From Mesocentrotus franciscanus (taxonomy: Eukaryota; Echinodermata; Echinoidea; Camarodonta; Strongylocentrotidae), in NCBI GenBank assembly GCA_037976565.1, contig CP137682.1, positions 29,260,199-29,324,198 on the forward strand: a stretch of DNA of 64,000 nucleotides. The letters are read 5' to 3'. The position numbers were made by a program, and so were the translations under genes. Shown piece by piece: positions 34,101 through 45,254 of this stretch. Numbering within the stretch: the stretch's first letter is position 1; the number at the start of each line of letters is the position of its first letter. The notes under the pieces are model-generated. The model worked only from the letters and a program-made list of their open reading frames with translations, did no database searches and was not told the origin of the DNA.

Positions 34101-35280
34101 CTATATTTACATGGAGGAAGTATGAAATTTTCCTGTTTATCTAATAATCTCAGTTGACCGATTTCACTGGTTTAAAGTTACACATTTACATGTACATCAA
34201 AAACAATTAAGATTCATTCAAGCTGAAGAGTCGCTTTTAAAACGATACGGGTATATTATTTCTATAAACTAATTTATAATGTTTGGCAAACGTGGCAAAT
34301 AAATACAAAAGTTTTGAGGGAAATATAGATACAGCAGTAAAAGAAAAATCGTTACAAAATTTGAGGAACCTATACAACAAGTAAGCTACCTGATAAGGCC
34401 CTAGTATAGAGTTTTATGATAAATAAGTCTCATTGACATTCATAGGTTTTACATGTTTGCACTATATATTATGGATATCGGAAGTATATCTATGCATAAT
34501 ATAAACATGTATATATATACTTATGTATGGATTAGTGTGCGCGCGTGGGAGTGGGTGAGGGTGTGAGGGCTATCATTTGTATATCATTTTTCTCGGCCAC
34601 GGTCAATAAAGAGTTGATATTAATCGCAACTTATTTGCTATCGGTATCAATCCCAACTATGTACACGTGATAGAGGAATGCGAACTTGCGATTGATAGGA
34701 AGACTTACAATTAGTTTGGATCAATCAGAACTCTTGATAAGACGGGGCCCAGGTGTGTATTTTGTCAAACTCCCCTTGTTTACGATTCGGGAGAATGTAA
34801 AATCATTACGGCCAATACTATTGGATGGCTTTTAGGGGAGGATCTGCATATGTATTGCCCCGATTCGAAGATTTGAACAACATCGTTCTCTTGCAGGCAA
34901 TATTGCGACGTTGTTATTATTATGCACATGTATATTAGGTCTCTGAGTTTTGTAGCCGAAACAAACACTAAAATTGTTGAATAAAACTCTCAACAGCAAC
35001 ACAACAAAATATAAATCCACTCCTGGGATTAAAAACTATTATGCATATTTACATAACGAAATATGTGAAATTGAAGAAAATGATACTAAAGCGTTCTCAA
35101 TTGAATTTGTAAGCAATGTTCTGGTCCTATCTCCAATCCTCTTTTGAATTTATTAAGGCTCCAAGCTTAATCAACCAAGTTCTGATCACTTTTGGAAGAT
35201 GTAGTATTAAGTTCAAACTTTATACAGAGCGCGCGTATAATAGCATCAGTACACGATAAACTTACAAGCCAGAGGCAATG
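34101..35280. other. Noncoding, no feature identified
   Basis: AT-rich; no exon or repeat recognised on either strand. Confidence 0.45.
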
Positions 35281-35291
35281 GACAGAAGATA

Positions 35292-35484
35292 GGGTAGAGA
35301 AATTATGATGAAAGTAAAGAGTTAAGGTAGGAGGGTGGTAGAGGGAAGAAAGAGATAGAGAGGAATGGATGAAACAGAAAAGAAATGGGAAAGGGGATAG
35401 AAGGATAGAGAGAGAGAGGGGGCAGAAGCTGTCCTAACATGGACAGAGAGGGTAGAGAAATTATGATGAAAGGAAAGAGTTAAA
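35292..35484. repeat. Purine-rich local repeats
   Basis: The string 'gtagagaaattatgatgaaa' occurs at 35293 and again at 35453. A 30-bp purine word starting AAGGTAGGAGGGTGGTA occurs at 35325 and again at 39791, just after the LINE. Confidence 0.6.
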
Positions 35485-35504
35485 GATAAGGGCCAGTTCT
35501 GGTC

Positions 35505-35665
35505 ATGCGATTGCATTGTGAAAGAAACGTTGTGGAATCGATCAGAAAAGGTTGATCATCTAGCATATAAGTATTGGTGTGTAATGCAAGGTTCTGGAAT
35601 CATCAAAATGATAAGAAATTTGGCCCAGTCTTGGTAAAGTTACAATCAATGTACACAGAAAGATG
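35505..35665 (-). repeat. Dispersed repeat, inverted copy of 8027-8205
   Basis: Matches the complement of the P450 intron 1 repeat over about 160 bp with scattered changes. Confidence 0.75.
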
Positions 35666-36199
35666 TATATGGGACTACGTACGCGACCACGTGCGCGATA
35701 TGTATTTGGTCCCAATAGATATGATAATTTACCAAATATATCAATATAGTAGGCGGTTTCCGGCAAAATTTGTATAATCACATATTAGTCAAAACATATT
35801 CTTTCACATGATTGGTAATGAGAGTTTCGACTTCATTTTTTGAGAGAGGGGCGTTTTCAAAACTGGTCTTTACCTTTAAGTTACAATCAATGTACACATG
35901 CTATGATAAAACAGGATGATGGCCGATTGTACAAAAAAATTATCAAGAGTCTGTTTGACCTAAACACACTACGCTAATGTATAGTATACATGTAGCTAAC
36001 AAACGAAAGGACATAAACACTGACTTATATATATATGGACAGCTGTCAACCCAACTCTGAACTTTTTCAGCAATAGCCTATTTTAAAAACTTTTTTAGCA
36101 TTAACATCCTTTCAGAAAGATATATTCATGTACCAAAACATTTACATTTATTGTTAATGCATGTATTTCATACACCACTTACCAGTGGTTCCAACCCTA

Positions 36200-39100
36200 T
36201 AAAGTATACCCAGGTTCAATTCTCCCCTCTGTTGTTATTTTTTGGTGTTAAGGTATTTAGTTGTTGTGTGAATGTTGATGAAGTGTGATATTTGTGGTGA
36301 ATGCCTGGGACAATGTGTGCAAAGTAATTTATGTGATGACTGTATGAATATGTTGCCTTTTAATCATTACAAATTTGATGATGAATTTCAATTCCAAGTA
36401 CTTTCTTTCTTCAAATTAAACAAGGATATTGACTATGATAAATTCAAATATATGAAATTAAACCCATTTGAAATGAATGAGGTAGATTTTGATAATATGT
36501 CTAATGATATGGACAATGAAACTTTTATGGAAAGAGTAAAAAGTAGTTATATTTTTGCTGACCAGTTTAATAATATGTTTAATTACAATGCAGATGATTT
36601 GTTTTCCTTGCTTCATATTAATGCCAGGAGCTTGATAAGAAACTTTGATAAATTATCTTATTTACTTGGCTCATTACAACATAAATTCAGTGTCATTGGT
36701 ATCTCTGAAACTTGGTTTCAGTCCAGTACAATCACAGATATGTTTAATATTCCTGGTTATAATTTAGTGCATGTAAATAGATGTAACAAAATTGGTGGAG
36801 GAGTTGCTATTTATGTTAATAATGATTTTGATTTTGAAATATGTCAAGATATATCTAACTCTTCTGAAATATGTGATTCTCTATTCATCCAACTGAAATG
36901 TAAGAATAAAAAGTTGCTTGTTATTGGTTGTGTCTACAAAGCGCCAAATGTAAACTTAACACGTTTTAATGATAAAATGCAAGAATATTGTAACTTAATC
37001 GACAGAAATAACCTCGAAATTGTCATCATGGGTGACTTTAATGTAAACCTGTTGAATGCTGAAACAAATGAAAGTACTAACGTTTTTTTGAATCTTATGT
37101 ACAGTCATGGCTTTTACCCTTTGATAACCAAACCTACAAGAATATCTACTACATCAGCTACTCTAATTGATAATATTTTTACAAATTCTCATGACGATAA
37201 CGTGATAAAAAGTTTTTTATTTTTAGATGATATTTCTGATCATTTTCCCATTTGTGCAATAAAGAAGATTAAACATGTAAATAAATGTCCCAACACAACT
37301 CTCAAAAAGAGATTGATTAATACTGATAATATTAATGCATTCAAGAGGAAACTTAAAGATGTGGACTGGAGTGTTTTATATAAAATGAATGATGTTAATA
37401 CATGTTATGAAATATTTCTCAAAAAATTTCTGAATCTTTATGATGAGTTTTTTCCGGAAGTAGAAATAAAAACACATAAACACAGATTTAAAAACCCTGG
37501 GTATCAAAGGGCTTGTGGCGATCTATTAATAAAAAGAACAGATTATATAAAAATTACTTGAAAAATCGTAATAATAAAAATAAAATGAAATTGACCAAAT
37601 ATAAGAATAAATTAACTAATTTATTACGTGTTGCTAAAAAAGATTATTACTTGCATATGTTCAATACCATCAAAGGAGATATTAAGAAAACATGGAACCA
37701 AATAAATAATTTACTTGGGAAAAGAAAGTTAAGTGGCATTCCTAATATAATGTTTAACAATGGTAATAAATGTGATGTAGTTCCTGACATTGCGAACGAA
37801 TTCAATTCATACTTTGCTTCTGTTGGTAGAGATATTTCTCAGAATATTCCATCTACAACCTGCTCATTCAGCTCATTTCTTAATAACGCACCTCCGGTAA
37901 ATTCAATGTTTCTAAACCCAACTTCGGTCTATGAAGTTTTGAAAATATGCTCTACTTTAAATCCATCAAAGTCATGCGGCTCTGATGATATATCACCCCG
38001 TGTTGTAAAAAGCTGTATTAATCTCTTTGTAGAACCACTAACTAATATCTTTAATCAGTCCCTTTATTACGGAGTCATACCTGATAAACTGAAAGTATCT
38101 AAAATTATTCCTATATTTAAAAAAGGTAATAAAAATGAAATGTCTAATTACAGACCTATAGCAGTAATACCAATTTTTGCAAAGTTACTTGAAAAACTTA
38201 TTCATAAGAGACTTTATTCATTTCTACAACTACATAATATTTTGATCAGTGAACAATATGGTTTTAGAAAACAACACTCAACTGATCTTGCAGTTTTTAA
38301 TTTATTTCAACATATTTTAGAGAATATTGAAAATGGAAAGTATTGTGTAGGCATATTTATGGACCTGTCTAAAGCATTTGACACCATTGATCACCATATA
38401 CTTTTACAGAAACTTTATATTTATGGTGTAAGAGGCAATGCATTGAATTGGTTTGAAAATTATTTGACTAACAGAACACAATATGTGGTGGTCAATGGTG
38501 TCAAATCATCTATGCAGTTGACTAGCTGTGGTGTACCGCAAGGATCAGTGTTAGGCCCCCTCCTGTTCCTTGTTTATATTAATGATATTATCAACTCATC
38601 CAAAATAATAAAGTTTTCATTGTTTGCTGATGATACCTGTGCAGTTATTTCTCATAAATCTATAACACATGTTATTGAATCCATAAATATTGAGTTAAAA
38701 AGATAAATGGTTGGTTTCAATGTAATAAATTATCCTTAAATATTTCAAAAACCAATTATGTTATTTTTAGAACAAGGAGCAGGAGGATTCCTGATAACTT
38801 AAATGATGTTCATATAGCAAACACAACAATAAAAAGACTAAGTGATGTTAAATTTCTTGGTGTAATTTTTAATGAATATTTAAACTGGAATACACATATA
38901 TCTCAACTTTGTAATACAATATCAAAGAATGTTGGAATATTATCTAGGCTTAAGTATATATTACCTAAAAATATTTTGCTCATATTATATAATACTCTAA
39001 TCTTATCTTACCTTAATTACTGCAGTTATATCTGGGGTAATACATACAAGACCCATTTATCTAAGATTGAATTAGTTCAAAAGAAAGCTGTTCGAATAAT

Positions 39101-39790
39101 AACAAATTCAGACTTTCGCTCACCATCTGCACCATTATTCAAATGTTTGAAAATATTACCTATTTATCAATTAGTTACTCTTAATACACTAATATTTATA
39201 TACTCTTCATTAAATAACATAATTCCTCAGACTAAAGACAAGCCCTTAATATTCAATTCTGATTTTCACCAATATAACACCCGTCAAAGTAATAATCTTT
39301 ATATTCCTTTTTTCAAAACTACAGTTGGACTTCAATCCCTTATCAGTAAGGGATCGAAGGAATGGAATGAACTCCCACAAGATATAAAATCAAGCAGATC
39401 ACTTAAGACTTTTAAATTATTGTCCAAGTCAATATTATTAGGCTCCCTCTAATGAAATGTTATGAATATATGTATGTATATGATAAATAATGTATATGTT
39501 CCCCCCCCCTATTTATATTTTATTATTGAAATCCCAGGCGTGTGTGTGACTGTATTTGTGAGGGTGTGTGCGTTTGTGTGCCTGTGTGTGTGATAATATA
39601 TGTAGTTTTGTTTGTTTATTTTCAATCTTTAACTGTTTCACTTTTTCTTGTTTTGGGACACCAAATTACAAGCATTTCGCTTTTCGGTGCTCCCAACCAT
39701 AATTTTATTTACTGTTTCAAATTGATATAATGTTATTGTTTCCATTTGATGTTATTTTATGGTTGAATAAATAAATACAAATAATAAATA
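36200..39790 (+). mobile_element. Non-LTR retrotransposon (APE-type LINE), near full length
   Basis: One element with endonuclease, reverse transcriptase and C-terminal domains in order, ending in an A-rich ATAAATACAA tail at about 39760-39790. The 5' limit is uncertain. Apart from two one-base shifts the protein reads through, so the copy is young. The layout fits the Jockey/CR1/L2 group of clades. Confidence 0.93.
36272..39452 (+). pseudogene. LINE polyprotein: APE endonuclease plus reverse transcriptase, two frameshifts
   Basis: It codes for the enzyme that nicks target DNA and reverse-transcribes the element RNA there. Piece 1, 36272-37561, has a cysteine-rich start (CDICGECLGQC) and an APE endonuclease with LLHINARSL, SETWF, GDFNVN and SDHFPI. 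Piece 2, 37513-38706, is the reverse transcriptase: FRKQHST, motif A FMDLSKAFDTIDH, motif B GVPQGSVLGPLLF, motif C FADDT. Piece 3, 38707-39452, is the C-terminal region with LSYLNYCSYIWG, HQYNTRQ and WNELPQDIK. The joins break at about 37498 (one T short in CCTTGG) and about 38701 (one G short), both small homopolymers. All catalytic residues are present. Confidence 0.93.
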
Positions 39791-40409
39791 CAAGGTAGGA
39801 GGGTGGTATAGAGGGAAGAAAGAGAGAGCGAGAGTGGGAGCAGAGTAGGGGAACACAAACAAATGGATGCAGTTATTTATCATGATACAATAGATTACAC
39901 TACTTTCACATAAATAGTCACGACGAAAACTCTTCGTTTAAACAGGATCTTCCTGGTTTAAAATTGAAACCCCCATTTGACTATGCTAGAGCTGAGATAG
40001 CATTAATCCTAAAGAAAACACTAGCGCTGTCAAATGTAATCCTCCACCGAGACCTTGAAGGGGTGATAGAGAGGCAGAGAGAGATATAAGCATGATAGAT
40101 TAGAGGAGAGAGGAGGGAGAAAGAGTGATAGTTTTCAGAGTTAAAATTGTTGTTATATCGTCAATTCTGGGTCATTTTGCTTCCTTCGATCTTTCATTTT
40201 GGTCTTCATCTAAATTATGAGTGACTTTTGGACATGAAAATATCTTTAAACAAGCTAAATATAAATTTCCTACTTCTCATTTCCTTTCAGCCAGAGCCCC
40301 AGTAAGAGTTTGTTTACACTATTACGTAAGATGATGAAGAGTACAGCTGCAATCCAATATCATAATCTCTCACGCAGTAGCCTCTTGTCGATGGCCCTGG
40401 CGCTGTTGA

Positions 40410-41324
40410 AGTCCGTAAATTCTGGCGAGCGAAGCGAGCCAGATACGAGGCGCTTGCGCCGAGGGCCTCTTAACAAGTGATCTGAATTATATATTCATGA
40501 GACCCGATTTCCTACTGAATTATGCATGTATACGTGAATAATGTAACCACCGCAGCGATTGCCCAACACAGACCCGGCCAGTCTCACTGCTCTCACGGAG
40601 GAAATCCGCACAGAGCGGTAGATATTACGTCATAGTAGCTCTCTCTGATTGGATGATTTTCACCGAACTTCAGTTGGGTCGGAATATTCGCCAAACAAAG
40701 AAAAACATAAGAAATTCAGATCACTTGTTAAAGGTACTATGTCCCATTTGCAGGCCAAAAAAATGAAAAGGTTAAATTCCAACGGCATTTGAAAGACAAT
40801 ACTAATTTAGAACTTCCCTAAAAAAAGGGGCTTGAAAATGTCTTTAAGTGGGAAAATAACGACTATTAGTTGTCGAATCGACTTAGGAGCTATAGAGCCA
40901 GTAAGTAATAGTCTGATTTTTCAGACCATTGTACTGAATGATCGTACGTTTTATGCTGCGCAAAGATTCAATCAGTTTAATTTTGGCCATTACAAGAAGT
41001 GGGTTATTGATGTAGACAAATGCTCATGTACCCTTTACAGCTAATTTTATGTATGTTATTACCAAAGATGGAAAAAGCCAGTCAGTCACTCAATAGTGTC
41101 TGACAGTGAAGTCTAGCAAGTAAACGGGTTTCCTTGCATAATTTGAATATTAGGACACTGCTAATGTTTAAATTTCACAGATAGGACATACATGACATAT
41201 TCATAATTCCTGCAAAGTTCTACAGAATTTGATGTTGGCTGCAAAAGGGACATAGTATCTTTAAGAGGCCCTCGGCGCAAGCGCCTCGTATCTGGCTCGC
41301 TTCGCTCGCCAGAATTTACGGACT
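40410..41324. mobile_element. Nested MITE, AGTCCGTAAATT ends
   Basis: Inverted repeats of about 80 bp (left AGTCCGTAAATTCTGGCG, right its complement ending 41324) that include GGCGAGCGAAGCGAGCC. It interrupts the left arm of the outer element. Not coding: the 70-residue frame at 40832-41044 has no recognisable motif. Confidence 0.82.
40474..40727. mobile_element. Third-level nested MITE with TTAA duplication
   Basis: Ends CAAGTGATCTGAATT and its complement, with TTAA on both sides (40470-40473 and 40728-40731). The opposite arm of the host MITE, near 41250-41275, reads straight through the site, confirming the insertion. Confidence 0.85.
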
Positions 41325-41354
41325 CCTATGGCGCGCCGTTTGACCAATAATTCA

Positions 41355-42112
41355 GATAAACACTGTTTATCGACGATAAACACTGTTTATCGTCGAAAAA
41401 CAGTGTTTATCGACCGATAAACACTGTTTATCGAGAGAAACTATGTTTATCGACTGAAAAACACAGTTTCTCTCGATAAACAGTGTTTATCGGCGATAAA
41501 CATTGTTTATCAAGCGATAAACACTGTTTATCGAGAGAAACTATGTTTTCGACTGATAAACACAGTTTCTCTCGATAAACAGTGTTTATCGGCGATAAAC
41601 AGTGTTTTTCGGCGATAAACACTGTTTATCGAGAGAAACTGTGTTTTTCAGTTGATAAACATAGTTTCTCTCGATAAACAGTGTTTATCGCTTGATAAAC
41701 AGTGTTTATCGGTCGATAAACAGTGTTTTTCGACGATAAACACTGTTTATCGAGAGAAACTATGTTTATCGACTGAAAAACACTGTTTCTTTCCATAAAC
41801 AGTGTTTATCGGCGATAAACATTGTTTATCAAGCGATAAACACAGTTTATCGAGAAAAACTATGTTTTTCGACTGATAAACACAGTTTCTCTCGATAAAC
41901 AGTGTTTATCGGCGATAAACATTGTTTTTCGGCGATAAACACTGTTTATCGAGAGAAACTGTGTTTTTCAGTCGATAAACATAGTTTCTCTCGATAAACA
42001 GTGTTTATCGCTTGATAAACAGTGTTTATCGCTTGATAAACAGTGTTTATCGGTCGATAAACACTGTTTTTCGACGATAAACAGTGTTTATCGGCGATAA
42101 ACAGTGTTTATG
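41355..42112. repeat. Palindromic GATAAACACTGTTTATC array
   Basis: About 38 units of ~20 bp, each close to a perfect palindrome of GATAAACA and TGTTTATC, with central ACTGT or ACAGT. Some units are variants (GAGAAACTATGTTT). The order of variants repeats about every 340 bp, a higher-order pattern. TGTTTATC resembles forkhead-type sites, but that is only similarity. Confidence 0.92.
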
Positions 42113-42289
42113 TGAATTATTGGTCAAACGGCGCGCCATAGACTCCAACACCGCCAGGGCCATCGACAAGAGGCTACTCACGCAGAGGCTGCCGGGCCAG
42201 GGAGTTCTTTCATCTCGCGTGCTATATAACTTTTGTGTTTTTTCTTATATAACGCATGAACAGAGGTCAACGCACGTCTACAAGTCCTA

Positions 42290-42681
42290 TAGAGTACCGA
42301 AGCTGTGACGTCATAAAAATCTATTTTTGGAATTTCTCAATTTTTTCTTCATTTTCCGAAAGAGCACCACAAATAATGTCCAAATGTCGAAAACCAATTG
42401 AATATGTTAAGTATTTGCCGAGATATGACCATCTGATTAAAGATTGCCTATGGAACTCAGTGTTATATTGCTCTGGCTCATAACATTAGGAGCCAGAGCA
42501 ATATAACACTGAGTTCCCATAGGCAATCTTTTATTCAGATGGTCATATCTCAGCCAATACTTAACATATTCAATTGGTTTTCGACATTTGGACATTATTT
42601 TTGATGCTCTTTCGGAAAATGAAGAAAAAATTGAGAAATTCCAAAAATAGATTTTTATGACGTCACAGCTTCGGTACTCTA
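42290..42681. mobile_element. Near-perfect hairpin MITE, TA duplication
   Basis: Two arms of about 190 bp are almost perfect complements with almost no loop (centre near 42486). Ends are TAGAGTACCGAAGCTGTGAC and complement, with TA outside both (42288-42289, 42682-42683), as in Tc1/mariner-type MITEs. The outer part of each arm contains TGACGTCA. Confidence 0.88.
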
Positions 42682-42828
42682 TACAAACCAACGCATAGAA
42701 ATACCAGCGCATGCATCACGGCAGGTGGGGGATGTGTTATTCCATCGCCCAACGGTAGGCATGACTACCTCTAAGGTATACCCACCGTCTACCTATAAAT
42801 ACACCCTTCCCCACCCTTCCCCCACAAC

Positions 42829-43010
42829 TAGGCGTTGTGGCGTGCGCCTGTAATCCAGCTAACAGTGGAAGTTACAAACTGATTCAGCCGAGGACGCAGG
42901 TTCGAAACTGAATCGCGTCTTTCGGATGGTGACGTTAAAGGTCGGTCCCCAGACGTAAATAATCATATCTGATTGATACACGTCTGTAAAAACCCAATAC
43001 ACACACGTCT
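42829..43010 (+). mobile_element. SINE-like element with a 7SL-like head
   Basis: GTGGCGTGCGCCTGTAATCC followed by AGCTA at 42837-42861 matches the conserved Alu-domain loop of SRP 7SL RNA. It is followed by GATTCAG...CTGAATC, a seven-base stem enclosing a GGTTCGAAA box. After 42915 the sequence leaves 7SL and reads TCTTTCGGATGGTGACGTTA, AGGTCGGTCCCCAGACG, typical of SINE tails. So this is not an intact 7SL gene; it looks like a 7SL-derived or 7SL-headed SINE. Confidence 0.6.
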
Positions 43011-43289
43011 AACATCACTTTATATTTTGACTTCAAACCATACGCAAGTCTTTATAACCACCGGTATTCAACATGGAAGAAGGCTGGATTATCCCGTGCA
43101 AAACTTGTAAACTACAGCACTGTTCCGGAGACTACATGTTTAAAATGTCTCACTCAAGCAATGTTTTGCGTACAAGATGAAGCTCATCCTAAATGTCACC
43201 TTTGCAGGTTAGTACTATTTGCGGTGTTGAAAAAAACCCTTTCCTAACATGATTCCTCTCTGGCTTAACTTTAGAATACCCCACCAAAC

Positions 43290-44800
43290 GTAGTATGTCC
43301 GTTGGTCCGCCAACGCGCCAACGTACCATTTAGTGTAGTCCCATCCTTTAGAATTCGTGACAAGTTTCTGAATTTGCCAACGCATCGACTCGAGAATGCT
43401 AATGTGGTTATTTTTTATGTTTTCACTACTTGCTCTGGTCTCTTACACATCAAAGTATCTTATTTATAATGTGTTGAATATGTGCACACGTTAGTTCTAA
43501 TGATTTACCCTTGATATCGCTTGAAAATCGTCAGAAATCAATGTATACTGTCGGAAAGTTAAGAAAATCTAGACGGGAACTTATGGTGTCCTCTAGATGG
43601 CAAACAACGTTGGGTTGAGAACTTATGGTGTCCTCTAAAAGGCCAATAAAGTTGGGTCTTCTTCTTCTCTTCTTCTTCTGTTTTGATTTAATGGCAATTA
43701 GTCAGTTGTGACTATTGTCGCCAAATTACTTTACGTCACGTGATTATATCTCTCATTTTTTATTTTATTTGTTTTTAATTTTAATTTTGTATTCATCTAT
43801 CTTTTAGGATATCTATCTTTTAGGATATTATGGTGTCTTCTAATTGGCAAATAAAGATATGTAGGAATTAAGGAGCGTTGGCGCGTTGGCACGTTGGCCT
43901 GTCCATCATTGGCAAAATAAGGAATATACAATTAATTTACATTTGTCTATCTAGGCACGTTGGCGCGTTGGCACGATGGCGATTTACAATTGTCTTTCTT
44001 TTAAAGTACGTGGAGGGGGTGTTTTAAATTACTACAATATGAAATGATTGGAATATCACGTTTACTTTATGATTTCATTGTTAAAACGTTGGCACGTTGG
44101 CACGATATCGATGGCGATTTACATTCAAGACTTCCTAACTTAGGCCTAAAAAAAAAAGATGTTGTGAATATCTACGGTCGGCTTTTAAAAATTTTCTTTT
44201 TTCACCGTTTTTTTAATATTTTTTTTATAATGAATAAAAAAGTATGTATTTTGTTTGTTTAAATGGGATATAAATGCATAAAATCATCAAATTATTCCCA
44301 AATTCTCACTCGTCTTCTGCCCTAGTTTCTAAATCCTGCTATAGCGTAAACATGCAAGTAAAGACCCCAGCCTGATCGTGTACGTGTATATACCATTACC
44401 GCACTGCATCAGCTAGAAACCAGGAAGATTTTGGCGACGTTCCCGGTTTTGAATTTTTTGGAAGACGGTCGCTGTTTAGAGTTTTCTACGGAAAGGCTCA
44501 CAACACTTTATTCATGACACATTTTGAAGGCACTAAAAAAACAAGGAAAATAAAAAGAAAAGATTTCCGACCGACCGACTCATGTTTTGGCACCTAAAGG
44601 GCAATGCAACATTTTTTTTTTTTTAGGCCTTATCTTGGAATGTTGTCACGATCGATGGCGATTTACAATTGTCTTCCTGTGGTGTCCTCTAATTGCCAAA
44701 TAAAGATATATGTCTTTGCATTATACAACATATAATATGTATTTGATTTTCTTTTTGTTGTTGTTATTTTCATTATTTTAATCGGCTAATAAAGATATGT
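43290..44800. repeat. Degenerate repeats in the RING-gene intron
   Basis: Words such as GCGTTGGCACGTTGGC recur at about 43880, 43955 and 44090, and inverted near 43300. A second word, 'tggtgtcctctaa', followed by 'tggcaaataaagatatgt', recurs near 43590, 43625, 43830 and 44680. No coding content. Confidence 0.6.
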
Positions 44801-44952
44801 CTTAGCACTATCATGTTGTTGTTTTTCTTCTTGTTATTATATTTTCATTATTGTTATAAATAGTAATATTATAAATCGCTTTATATATCTTTACAAATTT
44901 ATAGGAAATATATAATATATGGTACAAGCATTTCAATAGATCATGTAGACTC

Positions 44953-45254
44953 AGAGGTGTTGTGGTCGAGTGGATATGTCACCGGACTGTCGATCAAAAG
45001 GTCCGCGGTTCGAGTCCCGCCACGGCACTAATGTCCTTTGGCAAGACATTGATCTACATTTGCCACACTCAACCCAGGTGAGGTAAATGGGTACCTGGTA
45101 GGATTATTCCTTGAAATGCACTGTGCGCTGATAACGGCTGCCGGAGCTAAAGCTAGGGTAATAATGTCCAAAGCTCTTTGGAAGCGCATAGAGATGTTAT
45201 TTCATAACGTATTATGCGCTATACAAGAACTGAACTATTATTATTATTATTATT
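44953..45254 (+). mobile_element. tRNA-derived SINE
   Basis: The head carries an RNA polymerase III A box (TGGTCGAGTGG, 44962-44972) and B box (GGTTCGAGTCC, 45007-45017), like a type-II tRNA. The body has 'ctttggcaagacattgatct' and 'gtacctggtaggattattcc', and the element ends in an ATT repeat tail (45235-45254). This is the usual build of echinoderm SINE2 elements. The A and B boxes are its internal promoter. Confidence 0.88.

Larger units (their letters stand above)
40377..42180. mobile_element. Outer inverted-repeat element carrying two others
   Basis: GTAGCCTCTTGTCGATGGCC at 40377 faces its complement near 42176. On the right the arm continues directly into CTATGGCGCGCC; on the left that continuation is displaced to 41326 by an insertion (40410-41324). 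Restored order: outer arm, CTATGGCGCGCCGTTTGACC arm, palindrome array, and the mirrored arms. Confidence 0.75.

Noticed and set aside
41428..41622. Repeat peptide with NTVYREKLCLS units on the minus strand
   Set aside because: It is the palindromic array translated; other phases are equally open in places.
42829..42915. Functional 7SL SRP RNA gene
   Set aside because: The similarity ends after about 90 nt; the S domain is absent.
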